From assembly GCA_023396255.1 (NCBI GenBank), contig JAEWWU010000013.1, forward strand, positions 62,001 to 126,000: 64,000 nucleotides of DNA, given 5' to 3'. This stretch comes from Bacteroidota bacterium (GTDB taxonomy: Bacteria; Bacteroidota; Bacteroidia; Bacteroidales; Porphyromonadaceae). Both the position numbers and the translations under genes were made by a program. The notes beneath the pieces were generated by a model. That model was not told the origin of the DNA, ran no database searches, and saw nothing but the letters and a program-made list of their open reading frames with translations. Position 1 is the first letter of the stretch, and every line of letters begins with the position of its first letter. Positions 17,827 to 26,009 of this stretch are shown in pieces.

Positions 17827-18819
17827 TTATCTTAGTAAGAGTACATCTCCTTCTTGGGGGATGTATTCATCATCGAGTTTATTGATTGTATATAGGCTAT
17901 TGACCTGCATCCCATAGGTTTGGGCTATGCTGTGCATAGAATCTCCCACCTTAACGGTATGCGTTTCGTAGCCTTCCATCGCTTTTTTATGTTTAGCTTC
18001 CAAGTAGATTACATCTCCTTCTCGAAGGGGAAAGTCTACCGGAGCTTCGTTATACCCGGCCAAACGAGAGGGCTTTATTTCCAATTCCTCAGCAATAGAG
18101 GTGAAGGAGTCTCCCTTCTTTGCCAAGACATAAACCAATCCATAACAAGTATATCCCTGATGCGTTAAAACCTTCTCTTTGCGTGCCGGTTTTTCTATGG
18201 TTCTTTTTCTTCCTCCTGTCATCCACGACGGATAAGAATTTCTGTCCAATTCGTACAACTCATACTGTTCTATAACTCGAATCAACATATTGGCATAACC
18301 TTTATTGGTTGCATAGCCGCAAGACTGCAAACCCTTTGCCCAACTTATGTAATCGGTCATAGGATAAGAAAAAAGCACTTTGTAACGAGATTGTTTGAGG
18401 AAAATAGAGTGATCGGTAAAAGAATCTTTTACGTGGTTATACTTGCGGAAACATTCGTTAGGCAGGTCATCGTTGGCGTAGATACTCTCTCCCATCCAAG
18501 CCTTGTGGCACTTGATTCCAAAGTGATTGTTACCTTCCGTAGCCAAGCGACTCTTGCCCGCACCACTCTCAACAAGCCCCTGCGCCATAGTAATACTTGC
18601 TGGTATTCGATGGTTGTGCATCTGCCGCACACACTCATCGGCATAGAGGCGAATGTAATTGCAATACCCCTCGTTCAACTTTGCTTGTTGGGCACGTGCA
18701 CCCGTCGCTGAAAAAAACAAAAAGGAGAGGCAGACCAACAATATGGTTACAGCACGCTCCTTAATACCCATATACCCCAACAGCGAGTTGAGTTTTTTGT
18801 ATGTTTTTTGTAGCTCCAT
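17827..18819 (-). CDS. Exported GH73 N-acetylglucosaminidase with two LysM domains
   Basis: 330 residues from the ATG at 18819; an ATG at 18771 would leave the same signal peptide (ITLLVCLSFLFF-like core, then ARAQ) and is possible. The earlier in-frame start at 18936 lies upstream of the predicted promoter and is excluded. The GH73 domain (about residues 50-200) has PASITMAQGLVESGAGKS with the catalytic Glu and NNHFGIKCH. Two LysM modules (about 225-275 and 285-330, both with a GDS...IA pattern) bind peptidoglycan. It probably trims glycan strands in the periplasm or at the outer surface. Confidence 0.85.
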   Translation of the reverse strand: MELQKTYKKLNSLLGYMGIKERAVTILLVCLSFLFFSATGARAQQAKLNEGYCNYIRLYADECVRQMHNHRIPASITMAQGLVESGAGKSRLATEGNNHFGIKCHKAWMGESIYANDDLPNECFRKYNHVKDSFTDHSIFLKQSRYKVLFSYPMTDYISWAKGLQSCGYATNKGYANMLIRVIEQYELYELDRNSYPSWMTGGRKRTIEKPARKEKVLTHQGYTCYGLVYVLAKKGDSFTSIAEELEIKPSRLAGYNEAPVDFPLREGDVIYLEAKHKKAMEGYETHTVKVGDSMHSIAQTYGMQVNSLYTINKLDDEYIPQEGDVLLLR

Positions 18820-18879
18820 AAAAATCAAAAATAGGGGTTCATCCCACAATCCGTTCACAAGGCGATACACAGCCTTTGG

Positions 18880-18887
18880 CAAAGGTA
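18880..18887 (-). promoter_or_regulatory. Putative -7 element TACCTTTG for the GH73 gene
   Basis: TACCTTTG on the minus strand matches the Bacteroidetes TAnnTTTG box, about 60 bp before the ATG at 18819. It lies inside the frame upstream of that ATG, arguing against the longer start. Confidence 0.5.
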
Positions 18888-18984
18888 CAATTTTTCCAAC
18901 ATTTTCCCCTATTGGGAATCGGTAAGGCTTTCTCAAAGGTTCCTTTTTTCTTTGACAAAGAATCGATAATCTTTCGGAAGAAGT

Positions 18985-20112
18985 CTATTCCCCGTGAGTG
19001 ATTTGACCGCTACCCAAGCACAGGATATGATCGGGAGTATAGACCACCACATATTGCCCCGGAGCAATTCCCTGTATAGGGGCACTACTTTGTAAACGAT
19101 ACCCGAAAGAATCTCGATAAAGTAACCCCGAAGTAAATTCCGGAGTATGACGTACCTTAAATGTAACCTCCATAGGATTGATAGCTCCCTCTTGGGCAAA
19201 CGGATCTTCGGTTATAAAATCCATTCGGTTGGTTTCGATTAAAGTTCCGTACTGCGTTGCTGGATCGTATCCTCCGGAAACATAGATCACATTCTCTGCC
19301 ACATCTTTCCTAACCACATACCACGGTCCTCCACTTAGCCCCAAACCTTTGCGCTGCCCAATGGTATGAAACCAAAACCCTCGGTGTTTGCCCAATATCT
19401 TGCCCGTTTCAAACTCCACTATCTTCCCTTCTCGGCAACCCAAATAACGCTCTAAAAAATCGTTGTAATTGATCTTCCCCAAGAAACAAATTCCTTGACT
19501 GTCTTTTCGCTTGGCGTTGATCAGATGCGCATCCTCCGCGATTTGTCGCACCTGACTTTTGTACAATCGCCCTATGGGAAACATCAGTTTGGAGAGCTGA
19601 GCAAAGGAGATTTGCGCCAAAAAATCGGTTTGGTCTTTAACCGGGTCGGGAGAAGTTCCCAAAAAGACCTTTCCATCTATAAAGTGAGTGGTGGCATAGT
19701 GCCCTGTGGCAATGTACTTGTAACTATCCCCATAGAGATCGTTAAAAACGCCAAATTTGATGAGTTTATTGCACATAACATCCGGGTTTGGAGTCAATCC
19801 CTGGCGTACACTTTCTATGGTGTAAGCAACCACTTTGTCCCAATAGTGCTTGTGCAGGTCTGCGACCTCCAACTTTAACCCATACTTGCGTGCGATGATC
19901 GTAGCCATTTCTATGTCCTCTTCTGCCGGACAACTGATGGCGCCATCTTCGCTTTCCATTCCAATCTTGATGTAAAAAAGGTCGGGCTTAAATCCTCGCT
20001 CACAGAGAAGGTGTATGGCTACAGAACTATCGACTCCGCCCGAAGCCAAACAGGCTACGGAGTCTTGCACATCAGCCAAGTCGATGGTATCGGGGGTTTT
20101 GTAAACGAGCAT
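18985..20112 (-). CDS. mnmA: tRNA-specific 2-thiouridylase
   Basis: 375 residues. The ATP-pyrophosphatase P-loop SGGVDSS is at about residues 24-30. The two catalytic cysteines are in NPDVMCNKLIKFG (about 112) and SQGICFLG (about 210). C-terminal segments (GQRKGLGLSGG, GQYVVVYTPD) are typical. It installs the 2-thio group at U34 of Lys, Glu and Gln tRNAs. Bacteroidetes often carry two paralogues, so this may be one of two. It is 13 bp downstream of argS and probably co-transcribed. Confidence 0.93.
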   Translation of the reverse strand: MLVYKTPDTIDLADVQDSVACLASGGVDSSVAIHLLCERGFKPDLFYIKIGMESEDGAISCPAEEDIEMATIIARKYGLKLEVADLHKHYWDKVVAYTIESVRQGLTPNPDVMCNKLIKFGVFNDLYGDSYKYIATGHYATTHFIDGKVFLGTSPDPVKDQTDFLAQISFAQLSKLMFPIGRLYKSQVRQIAEDAHLINAKRKDSQGICFLGKINYNDFLERYLGCREGKIVEFETGKILGKHRGFWFHTIGQRKGLGLSGGPWYVVRKDVAENVIYVSGGYDPATQYGTLIETNRMDFITEDPFAQEGAINPMEVTFKVRHTPEFTSGLLYRDSFGYRLQSSAPIQGIAPGQYVVVYTPDHILCLGSGQITHGE

Positions 20113-20125
20113 AGGGTAAAGATTT

Positions 20126-21937
20126 TTACATCCGTTGTGGCATTTCTATTCCTAAAAGCCCCATAGCCCGTTCCAAAACATCGGCAATAACGGCACTCAG
20201 GTGCAATCGCAAAGAGCGCAAATGGCTGTTTTCTTCTTTCAAAACCGGGCAATCGTGGTAGAATTGATTGTACTCTTTAACCAATTCGTACACATAGTTG
20301 GCAATTAAAGCAGGGCTGTAGTTTTTACCCGCCTCTGCCACAACGGAAGGATAGTCGGACAACTTACCAACCAGCGACACCTCTCTCTCTCCCAATACTG
20401 CAGATAACTTGCCCAAAGATTCTACAACTCCCTCTTCCCGGTAGCGAGCTTTATCCAACAGAGAACAAATACGCGCATAGGTGTACTGAACAAAAGCCCC
20501 GGTATTGCCATTGAAGTCTATACTTTCTTTGGGGTTAAAGGTCATATTCTTGCGAGGGTCTACCTTGAGGATAAAGTATTTCAAAGCCCCCAATCCCACG
20601 CGGCGAGCCGTTTCTTGCGCTTCTTCTTCGTCTGGAGCCGAAACGCCTTTCTGTTCACGCGACTCTTGGGCTATCTTGTAAGCCGTGGCAACCATTTCGT
20701 CCATCAGATCGTCGGCATCGACCACCGTACCTTCTCGGCTTTTCATCTTGCCCTCGGGCAGCTCTACCATTCCGTAGCTGAAATGCGTCAGACTCTTACC
20801 AAAAGAGAAACCCAAACGATCGAGCAAAATACTCAACACCTTGAAGTGATATTCCTGTTCATTACCTACAACGTAAATCATCTTGTCGATAGCAAAATCG
20901 TTGTAACGCATCTTAGCTGTGCCTATGTCTTGTGTCATATACACAGAGGTTCCGTCGGAGCGCAGTAGCAACTTTTCGTCCAACCCATCGGTGGTCAAGT
21001 CCGCCCAAACCGATTGATCTTCGTGACGCACAAAAAGCCCCTCGTTCAGACCCCGAAGGACTTCTTCTTTCCCTACCAAATAGGTGTCCGACTCGTAATA
21101 AATCTTATCGAACCCCACCCCCATACGGGCATAGGTTTGGTCAAAGCCGGCATAAACCCATTCGTTCATTGTGCGCCACAAAGCAACAACCTGCTCATCC
21201 CCCTGCTCCCATTTACGTAGCATAGCCCGTGCCTCTTGAATGAGGGAGGCATTGGCTTCTGCCTCTTCCCGGGTCATCCCCTGCTCTACCAATTGAGCGA
21301 CCTCCTCTTTGTAGTGCTTGTCGAAGAGAACGTAAAAATCACCCACCAAGTGGTCACCTTTCTTGCCGCTTGAGGCAGGAGTAACTCCATTTCCCCATTT
21401 TTGCCAGGCAAGCATCGACTTGCATATATGAATACCCCTATCATTTACGATGTTGGTTTTAACAACCCTCATTCCGTTGGCTGTAAGAATCTGCGCCAAA
21501 GAAAATCCCAAAAGATTGTTGCGCACGTGACCTAAATGGAGTGGCTTATTGGTATTGGGCGACGAGTACTCTATCATTACCAATGGGGCTTGTGGCAGCA
21601 CTTCTCGATGACCAAAATTTTTCTGCGTGGCTATCTCGCAAAGCAACTGACGCCAAACGGGTTCCGCCACGGTAAGATTGAGAAACCCCTTCACCGCCTG
21701 AAACTCTTGCACCACCTCAGGAGCAATGGTCTTGAGACACTCTCCTATCTCCACCGCCGTTGCCTCCGGACTCTTTTTGGAGCTGCGCAAAAAAGGAAAG
21801 GTAACCAACGTAAGATGTCCTTTGAACTCGGGACGAGTGTTTTGCAAAGCAATCTCTTGAGGAGCAACCTCCAAAGCATAGAGCTGCATCAGGGCTTGCG
21901 AAATATATTCGGAAAGAAGCAGGTTAAGATTCATCAT
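20126..21937 (-). CDS. argS: Arginyl-tRNA synthetase
   Basis: 603 residues; the second Met (21934) could also be the start. Class I signatures are SSPNTNKPLHLGHVRNN (HLGH form of HIGH, about residue 130) and KMKSREGTVVDADDL (degenerate KMSK loop, as is usual in ArgRS). The DALR anticodon-binding domain ends the protein (LRLHLSAVIADVLERAMGLL). The N-terminal additional domain is present (about 1-100). Confidence 0.95.
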   Translation of the reverse strand: MMNLNLLLSEYISQALMQLYALEVAPQEIALQNTRPEFKGHLTLVTFPFLRSSKKSPEATAVEIGECLKTIAPEVVQEFQAVKGFLNLTVAEPVWRQLLCEIATQKNFGHREVLPQAPLVMIEYSSPNTNKPLHLGHVRNNLLGFSLAQILTANGMRVVKTNIVNDRGIHICKSMLAWQKWGNGVTPASSGKKGDHLVGDFYVLFDKHYKEEVAQLVEQGMTREEAEANASLIQEARAMLRKWEQGDEQVVALWRTMNEWVYAGFDQTYARMGVGFDKIYYESDTYLVGKEEVLRGLNEGLFVRHEDQSVWADLTTDGLDEKLLLRSDGTSVYMTQDIGTAKMRYNDFAIDKMIYVVGNEQEYHFKVLSILLDRLGFSFGKSLTHFSYGMVELPEGKMKSREGTVVDADDLMDEMVATAYKIAQESREQKGVSAPDEEEAQETARRVGLGALKYFILKVDPRKNMTFNPKESIDFNGNTGAFVQYTYARICSLLDKARYREEGVVESLGKLSAVLGEREVSLVGKLSDYPSVVAEAGKNYSPALIANYVYELVKEYNQFYHDCPVLKEENSHLRSLRLHLSAVIADVLERAMGLLGIEMPQRM

Positions 21938-21973
21938 AAATCTTCTTTAGGGGATAATCAAATAAAAACAAAT

Positions 21974-22011
21974 GGAACAAACAAAGCGCACTCCGATCCA
22001 ATCGGGTGCGC
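21974..22011 (-). terminator. Probable terminator of rpmH
   Basis: Hairpin with arms GCGCAC...CCGAT (21986-21997) and ATCGG GTGCGC (22000-22011) with one bulged base. On the minus strand it is followed by TTTGTTTG. Confidence 0.65.
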
Positions 22012-22087
22012 CTCAATCTCTCTTAAATCTCGTCTAATACCGAGAAACTTCTCCACACCCGCAGTCGGCGGGACGAGGCATACAAAT

Positions 22088-22234
22088 TTAGAATTCGTCC
22101 GAAACAGTTAGTTTGGCGCGACCTTTGGCACGGCGGGCAGCCAAAACCTTACGACCGTTGGCTGTAGCCATACGAGCACGAAATCCGTGTTTGTTTTTTC
22201 TCTTGCGATTGTGGGGTTGAAAAGTCCTTTTCAT
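22088..22234 (-). CDS. rpmH: 50S ribosomal protein L34
   Basis: 48 residues, ATG at 22234 to TAA at 22088. MKRTFQPHNRKRKNKHGFRA and MATANGRKVLAARRAKGR are diagnostic of L34. The extra SDEF at the end is normal for Bacteroidetes. Here it is not next to dnaA or rnpA. Confidence 0.97.
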   Translation of the reverse strand: MKRTFQPHNRKRKNKHGFRARMATANGRKVLAARRAKGRAKLTVSDEF

Positions 22235-22344
22235 ATTATTTCTATATGTCTGTTTATTCTAACTAATGTCGGATATACATCCATTTGGAGCGCAAAGGTA
22301 AGAAAACTTTTTTCAACTCACAACCTTGCTTTCGGGAGTAAATC

Positions 22345-22593
22345 TCAGGTTGTAGAAGAAAGGAAATCCGAAGGCTTGCCCATACACTCCACAATATCGG
22401 CCACCATCGCGGGTGTGAGAATACGGATGCCTTTGCGATAACCGTGCGCACGCAAGCGTGCCAAAAGGTCTTCGTCCAAGTTTATATAACGAGAAAGGTT
22501 ACGCGTAGCACTCCCCGGAGAAATAGAAGGAAAATAGAGCACGGCGATCTCGCCTACCGCATAGGAGCGATACTGAAAAGAGGTCGTTGTCAT
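22345..22593 (-). CDS. DUF4248-type protein
   Basis: 82 residues. YAVGEIAVLYFPSISPGSATRNLSRYI and GYRKGIRILTPAMVADIVE fit the DUF4248 family of Bacteroidales as I remember it. The family is usually found beside HU-like DNA-binding proteins and N-acetylmuramoyl-L-alanine amidases in prophage-like or primase-associated islands, which is the neighbourhood seen here. Function unknown; a small DNA-binding role is possible. Confidence 0.7.
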   Translation of the reverse strand: MTTTSFQYRSYAVGEIAVLYFPSISPGSATRNLSRYINLDEDLLARLRAHGYRKGIRILTPAMVADIVECMGKPSDFLSSTT

Positions 22594-22899
22594 ACACCAA
22601 ATACATTAAAATAAATACACATTACACAGACTTTTATCGAAGGGAACACCTCTCCACAAACCAAACATTAAAAACTTTATACCCAACCCTCACGGTGGCA
22701 CAGAGAGGAGACAAAAGGTTATTAAAGAGGGTTTTCCCCGGAGCCTCCAACAGCCGTCTCTGCTGTACGGAAGATTGCACCTATCCTAAGCACTCTACTC
22801 CAAAAAAAACAGCCGATTGCACTCCCGAAAAGGGAGCGGCTATTTGTGTCCATTTTTATGACACCGCCCCTCTTCGCAAGTGCAAATGTACAAAGATTA
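22594..22899. other. Intergenic stretch with terminator of the lysis-like operon
   Basis: Holds a strong hairpin at 22811-22841 (AGCCG...CTCCC pairing around GAAAA) followed on the minus strand by eight T (22802-22809); this ends the operon of amidase, two-TM and lipoprotein genes. The rest should contain the DUF4248 promoter. Nothing else seen. Confidence 0.7.
22802..22841 (-). terminator. Intrinsic terminator of the lysis-like operon
   Basis: AGCCG-(ATTGCA)-CTCCC / GGGAG-CGGCT stem with a short loop, then eight T on the minus strand. Located 58 bp after the stop of the spanin-like gene. Confidence 0.8.
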
Positions 22900-23403
22900 T
22901 TATGCCCCTCGGTGGCGGCGAAGACAAAATTTTTCAACAATCAACCAAGCCGTCCACAAGAGCAGCAAAAAGAACCAACCCCAATCCCCGAAGTTGCCCA
23001 TCACCTTCTTCTTTGGGGCAGGAAAAGAGGACTTCAGACACTGCTCCGAATGCTCCCGAAGGGTGTCGATGCGGGCATATTGGCTCGTCTGTTGCCTGTT
23101 TGCCCCTTTTTGCTCTCTCTTTTGTTTTCGCCACGAAGTGTGGCGTACATAGGGCACCACTTTCGAGTCGGCTGCTTTTGGCAACTCGGCAGGAGGGACA
23201 AAAACCGTATCGGCCATCCAAAGCCACTCCTCTTCCAGAGCCTCTTCTCGTTGCCGGGCAGCAATCCTAATCGTCTCTCTTCGATCGTTGGTTTGCACAC
23301 TTTGCTCTCGCAGTTCGGAGTATTTGCAAGAGCAAGAAGCCGATAAAAACACAATACCCAGCCACCAAACCGACCACTGATATCGCCTTGCTCTCCTATC
23401 CAT
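22900..23403 (-). CDS. Lipoprotein with C-terminal membrane anchor, u-spanin-like
   Basis: 167 residues from the ATG at 23403 (MDRRARRYQWSVWW); the frame is open further upstream, but that part is antisense-like and lies inside the preceding gene. A short hydrophobic N-terminus ends in VFLSASC, a relaxed Bacteroidetes lipobox with the lipid-accepting Cys at about residue 24. A charged, helical middle (EEALEEEW, SWRKQKREQK) is followed by one hydrophobic segment near 140-158 (WGWFFLLLLWTAWLIV) and a basic tail. N-terminal lipoprotein plus C-terminal TM is the architecture of unimolecular spanins that join both membranes in phage lysis. It overlaps the two-TM gene by 8 bp. The assignment rests on architecture and context only. 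Confidence 0.6.
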   Translation of the reverse strand: MDRRARRYQWSVWWLGIVFLSASCSCKYSELREQSVQTNDRRETIRIAARQREEALEEEWLWMADTVFVPPAELPKAADSKVVPYVRHTSWRKQKREQKGANRQQTSQYARIDTLREHSEQCLKSSFPAPKKKVMGNFGDWGWFFLLLLWTAWLIVEKFCLRRHRGA

Positions 23404-23617
23404 TCTGCTTGTTCGATTGAGCCATAAAACGATACTTGTAGTCCATTCCCAAGAGTGCTCCCACAAAGGTTAAGATTTCTCCAAAAGCCACCAAAACAGA
23501 GCTGTCTACCACCCCTATCGGAGGAACCCAAAATGCCGAAAACAGAAGCACCAAGCCCAAAAAGCAGAGCACCAATGCCCAGAGGAATTGCCATTTCACA
23601 GTTTTGCACGGCTTCAT
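23396..23617 (-). CDS. Small two-TM protein, holin-like
   Basis: 73 residues. Two hydrophobic helices (about 10-31, WALVLCFLGLVLLFSAFWV; and about 38-58, SSVLVAFGEILTFVGALLG) joined by a short turn, then a hydrophilic tail (KYRFMAQSNKQNG). Its ATG overlaps the amidase stop as ATGA, so translation is coupled. Size, topology and position after a cytosolic amidase fit a holin, but sequence alone cannot prove it. Confidence 0.65.
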   Translation of the reverse strand: MKPCKTVKWQFLWALVLCFLGLVLLFSAFWVPPIGVVDSSVLVAFGEILTFVGALLGMDYKYRFMAQSNKQNG

Positions 23618-24069
23618 AAAAGGGCATATTCTTTTCGAGCATCAAAGCAAGGGCAGGCTTTGAGGTACTCATCTGTGGTAATTTTTCCATCTCCGTTTCT
23701 ATCGGGACTCAAATCTCTGTGCCCCACAATCTCCGCTTTGGGGAATAGTTCCACCAAAGTCCCAAGCAACTGCCGCAACGTTCGCTTCTGTTCCGCTGTG
23801 CGTGTGTCTTGAGGAACTCCTGCCGGTGACAAGCCGCCCTCATAACAAACCCCGATACTGCAATGGTTGTATCCGGCTACGTGTGCCCCCACTTGATGAA
23901 TGGAGCGCATAGGAGATATATCCCCTGAACGTGCAATGTAGAAATGATACCCGGCTTCCCTAAATCCTCTGGAACGATGATCTCGATCCAACTGCCAAGC
24001 CGAATAAGACATATTACTGCGTGTGGCAGAGCAATGAATTACTATATATTTTACTTCCGATGCTGTCAT
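23614..24069 (-). CDS. N-acetylmuramoyl-L-alanine amidase (Amidase_2), endolysin-like
   Basis: 151 residues. Zinc-site signatures of Amidase_2 are present: IVIHCSAT near residue 12, HVAGYNHCSIGVCYEGG near 75, and GHRDLSPDRNGDGKI with ACPCFDA at the end (His and Cys ligands). The DRNGDGKITTDEY insert is typical of the Bacteroidetes phage-type amidases. There is no signal peptide, so reaching peptidoglycan would need a holin-type pore; the next gene encodes a small two-TM protein. An HU-like gene lies upstream. Confidence 0.88.
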   Translation of the reverse strand: MTASEVKYIVIHCSATRSNMSYSAWQLDRDHRSRGFREAGYHFYIARSGDISPMRSIHQVGAHVAGYNHCSIGVCYEGGLSPAGVPQDTRTAEQKRTLRQLLGTLVELFPKAEIVGHRDLSPDRNGDGKITTDEYLKACPCFDARKEYALL

Positions 24070-24116
24070 TGTATTCTTTTGTTCTTAACTATTACTCTTC
24101 TATTTCTCCCTGTCCC

Positions 24117-24160
24117 CAAAAAACAAGTAAAGGTGCGGCAGCATAGTGCCACGCACCTTT
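24117..24160 (-). terminator. Hairpin between HU-like gene and amidase
   Basis: AAAGGTGCG (24129-24137) pairs with CGCACCTTT (24152-24160); on the minus strand a TTGTTTTTTGG tail follows. It would end or attenuate transcription from the HU-like gene before the amidase. Confidence 0.7.
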
Positions 24161-24191
24161 GCTCACAGATTGCCCGCTATGGGGCCAAGGC

Positions 24192-24686
24192 TTAGCCATC
24201 CAACAAATTCTCTCCTCCCTGCGAACCTCCCGCTCCGGGCGAACTGTTGCCATTCCCTTCGTTAGCAGGGGTTGGAGGGGTGATTTCAGGCTTTTTCTCT
24301 TCCACAACACGAGTCAGAGTAGCACCGAGAAGTGCCTCTTTGATAGCCTTTCCGGGGACAAATATGACTCCAACACGACGGATATTGGAAGAAGAAAAAT
24401 CAGCACTTTTCTCCACGCTTCGGGAACGCAACGTGGGTCGCAAACGTCCCAGATCGCCCAACTCCACAATATGCCCCATTGCCAACTGATCGCCCACCAA
24501 GAGCGTAAGTGTATTGAGTACACTCTGCACATCTCCTGCACTTACGGCACTGATATGTGAGATCATTTTGGTGAAGAACTCAATGGGCGTGGAATGATTG
24601 TAGTGTGTACGGGCGTAAGTAATGTTTTTTACCTCTCCCTTGAGAGTGGTCATTTTTCTGGTTTCCAACTTATAAGATACTGGCAT
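24192..24686 (-). CDS. HU-like DNA-binding protein with Gly/Pro-rich tail
   Basis: 164 residues from the ATG at 24686 (MPVSYKLETRKMTTLKG); an upstream in-frame ATG adds an unconvincing leader. The body fits the Bacteroidetes long HU-like family (LTLLVGDQLAMGHIVELGDLGRLRPTL, then FVPGKAIKEALLG). The end is low complexity (PPTPANEGNGNSSPGAGG). Such proteins commonly accompany DUF4248 and amidase genes in Bacteroidales. It is likely a nucleoid-type DNA binder. Confidence 0.8.
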   Translation of the reverse strand: MPVSYKLETRKMTTLKGEVKNITYARTHYNHSTPIEFFTKMISHISAVSAGDVQSVLNTLTLLVGDQLAMGHIVELGDLGRLRPTLRSRSVEKSADFSSSNIRRVGVIFVPGKAIKEALLGATLTRVVEEKKPEITPPTPANEGNGNSSPGAGGSQGGENLLDG

Positions 24687-25248
24687 AATTGATGATAATT
24701 TAACGGTTTTACACTCCTTGCCTTCGGACTCGGCAGCCGTACCATACGACTGAGGAAACAACTCCAAGGCGATGAACTATTCACAGCACAACTCCTACCT
24801 CTTCCCGGGTTCAGAGATCGAAATCGGCACAACCAACAAGAACGATTACCGCGGTTTGCTCCATTCCGCAATAGACTTCCTTTCCGGTCGTGATGCAAAA
24901 GTATTCCACCTCAAAAACAGTCTTGCAGCCAGATGCTGTCAAAAGCCGTCAAGTGCAGTACAAGTCCGCCAAAAGCTCTGTAAGTCCGCCAAAAACCAGA
25001 ATCTCAAAACCCAATCGTTCCCCCGACTCTTCTCCTCAAGCAGCCTTTCTCAAAGGTCATTTCCGTCCTCGAATGCAGACGAAAAAAGATCCCTAAAAAG
25101 GTCCGATTAGTTCCCTAATCTTGGTCAAACGACAGGGAATTAATTTTGGATAATTCCCTATGAATTTTTCTTCCGTCCAAGCAATTTTTTTCTTTGACTG
25201 ACCCCACTGCAATTATCTCGTTTTTTGAGCAAGCAGTCTTTGCCCCCT
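24687..25248. other. Long intergenic region upstream of the two-component system
   Basis: About 620 bp lie between the HU-like gene and the response regulator. It contains a short direct repeat (AAGTCCGCCAAAA twice, about 24960-24995), the palindromic dispersed repeat at 25130-25181, and the regulator promoter. A 112-codon open frame at 24772-25110 lacks protein character and is not accepted. Confidence 0.55.
25130..25181 (-). repeat. Dispersed palindromic intergenic repeat, copy A
   Basis: On the minus strand this 52-base segment is nearly the same as 42113-42163 on +, with about seven differences. Its core is a perfect 9-bp inverted repeat, AGGGAATTA and TAATTCCCT, around an 8-base loop. 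A further TTAGTTCCCT at 25107-25117 can pair with the same core. Confidence 0.75.
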
Positions 25249-25276
25249 TTTGTTACACTTCTTTTATTTATCTTTG
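25249..25276 (+). promoter_or_regulatory. Putative promoter of the two-component system
   Basis: TTTG at 25249-25252 and TATCTTTG at 25269-25276, start to start 20 bp, match the Bacteroidetes TTTG / TAnnTTTG pair. A leader of about 25 nt would precede the ATG at 25308. Confidence 0.6.
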
Positions 25277-25307
25277 AACAACAAAAAACCTTAAAAAATC
25301 GCTCACT

Positions 25308-26009
25308 ATGCAGCAGCGAATATTGGTTGTGGACGACGACCGCAGTATTTGCGAAATACTGGCCTTTAACCTCAAAAATGACGGCTTTGAGGTCATTTGC
25401 GCCCATTCGGCAGAAGAGGCATTGCCACTGACCACCTCCCCTTTCGACCTCATTCTACTCGATGTGATGATGGGAGGGATGTCCGGATACCAAATGGCAG
25501 AGTCACTCCGACGAAACAACATCAATATCCCCGTTATATTCCTCACAGCCAAAGACTCCGAAAATGATATGCTCACCGGATTTGCTGCCGGAGGAGACGA
25601 TTACATTTCCAAGCCCTTTTCCATCAAGGAAGTGCTTGCCCGCATCAAAGCCGTTTTGCGTCGGACGGCCTCCACGTCTCCGCTTTCGAACCTCTCCCTC
25701 GAATCGGAACTGACTTTTGGAGCCTTGTTCATCAATACAGACACCAAGGAGGTTCGGGTGCACGGCGAACCCATCGACCTGACCAAAACCGAAACCGAAC
25801 TGCTTATCTTTTTGGTTCGGAACCACGAACGAGTACTTTCCAGAGCCGAAATCATCCAGAACGTTTGGCGCGAAACCCCGTTCATCACCGAGCGTACCGT
25901 GGATGTGCACGTAACCCGTTTGAGAAAGAAGCTCCTGTCTTGCTCCGCTTTCATAACCAATCGTTCGGGCTACGGATACCGCTTTAATACGGAAGCTCTA
26001 TGCGACTGA
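25308..26009 (+). CDS. OmpR-family response regulator
   Basis: 233 residues. The receiver domain (about 1-120) has DDD near residue 8-10, the phospho-acceptor Asp in LILLDVMMGG (about 53), the switch Thr in IFLTAKD and Lys in YISKPFSIKE. The winged-helix DNA-binding domain follows (FLVRNHERVLSRAEIIQNVW, RTVDVHVTRLRKKL, GYGYRF). Its end overlaps the sensor kinase start by 10 bp. The inputs and targets are not evident. It resembles regulators paired with PhoR-like kinases. Confidence 0.92.
   Translation: MQQRILVVDDDRSICEILAFNLKNDGFEVICAHSAEEALPLTTSPFDLILLDVMMGGMSGYQMAESLRRNNINIPVIFLTAKDSENDMLTGFAAGGDDYISKPFSIKEVLARIKAVLRRTASTSPLSNLSLESELTFGALFINTDTKEVRVHGEPIDLTKTETELLIFLVRNHERVLSRAEIIQNVWRETPFITERTVDVHVTRLRKKLLSCSAFITNRSGYGYRFNTEALCD

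Noticed and set aside
17827..18936. Longer start for the GH73 protein at 18936
   Set aside because: It would put about 39 residues before the signal peptide and lies upstream of the TACCTTTG box.
24772..25110. 112-codon + frame
   Set aside because: Translation lacks protein character (repeated Ser/Lys/Gln runs from a short DNA repeat) and no start context.
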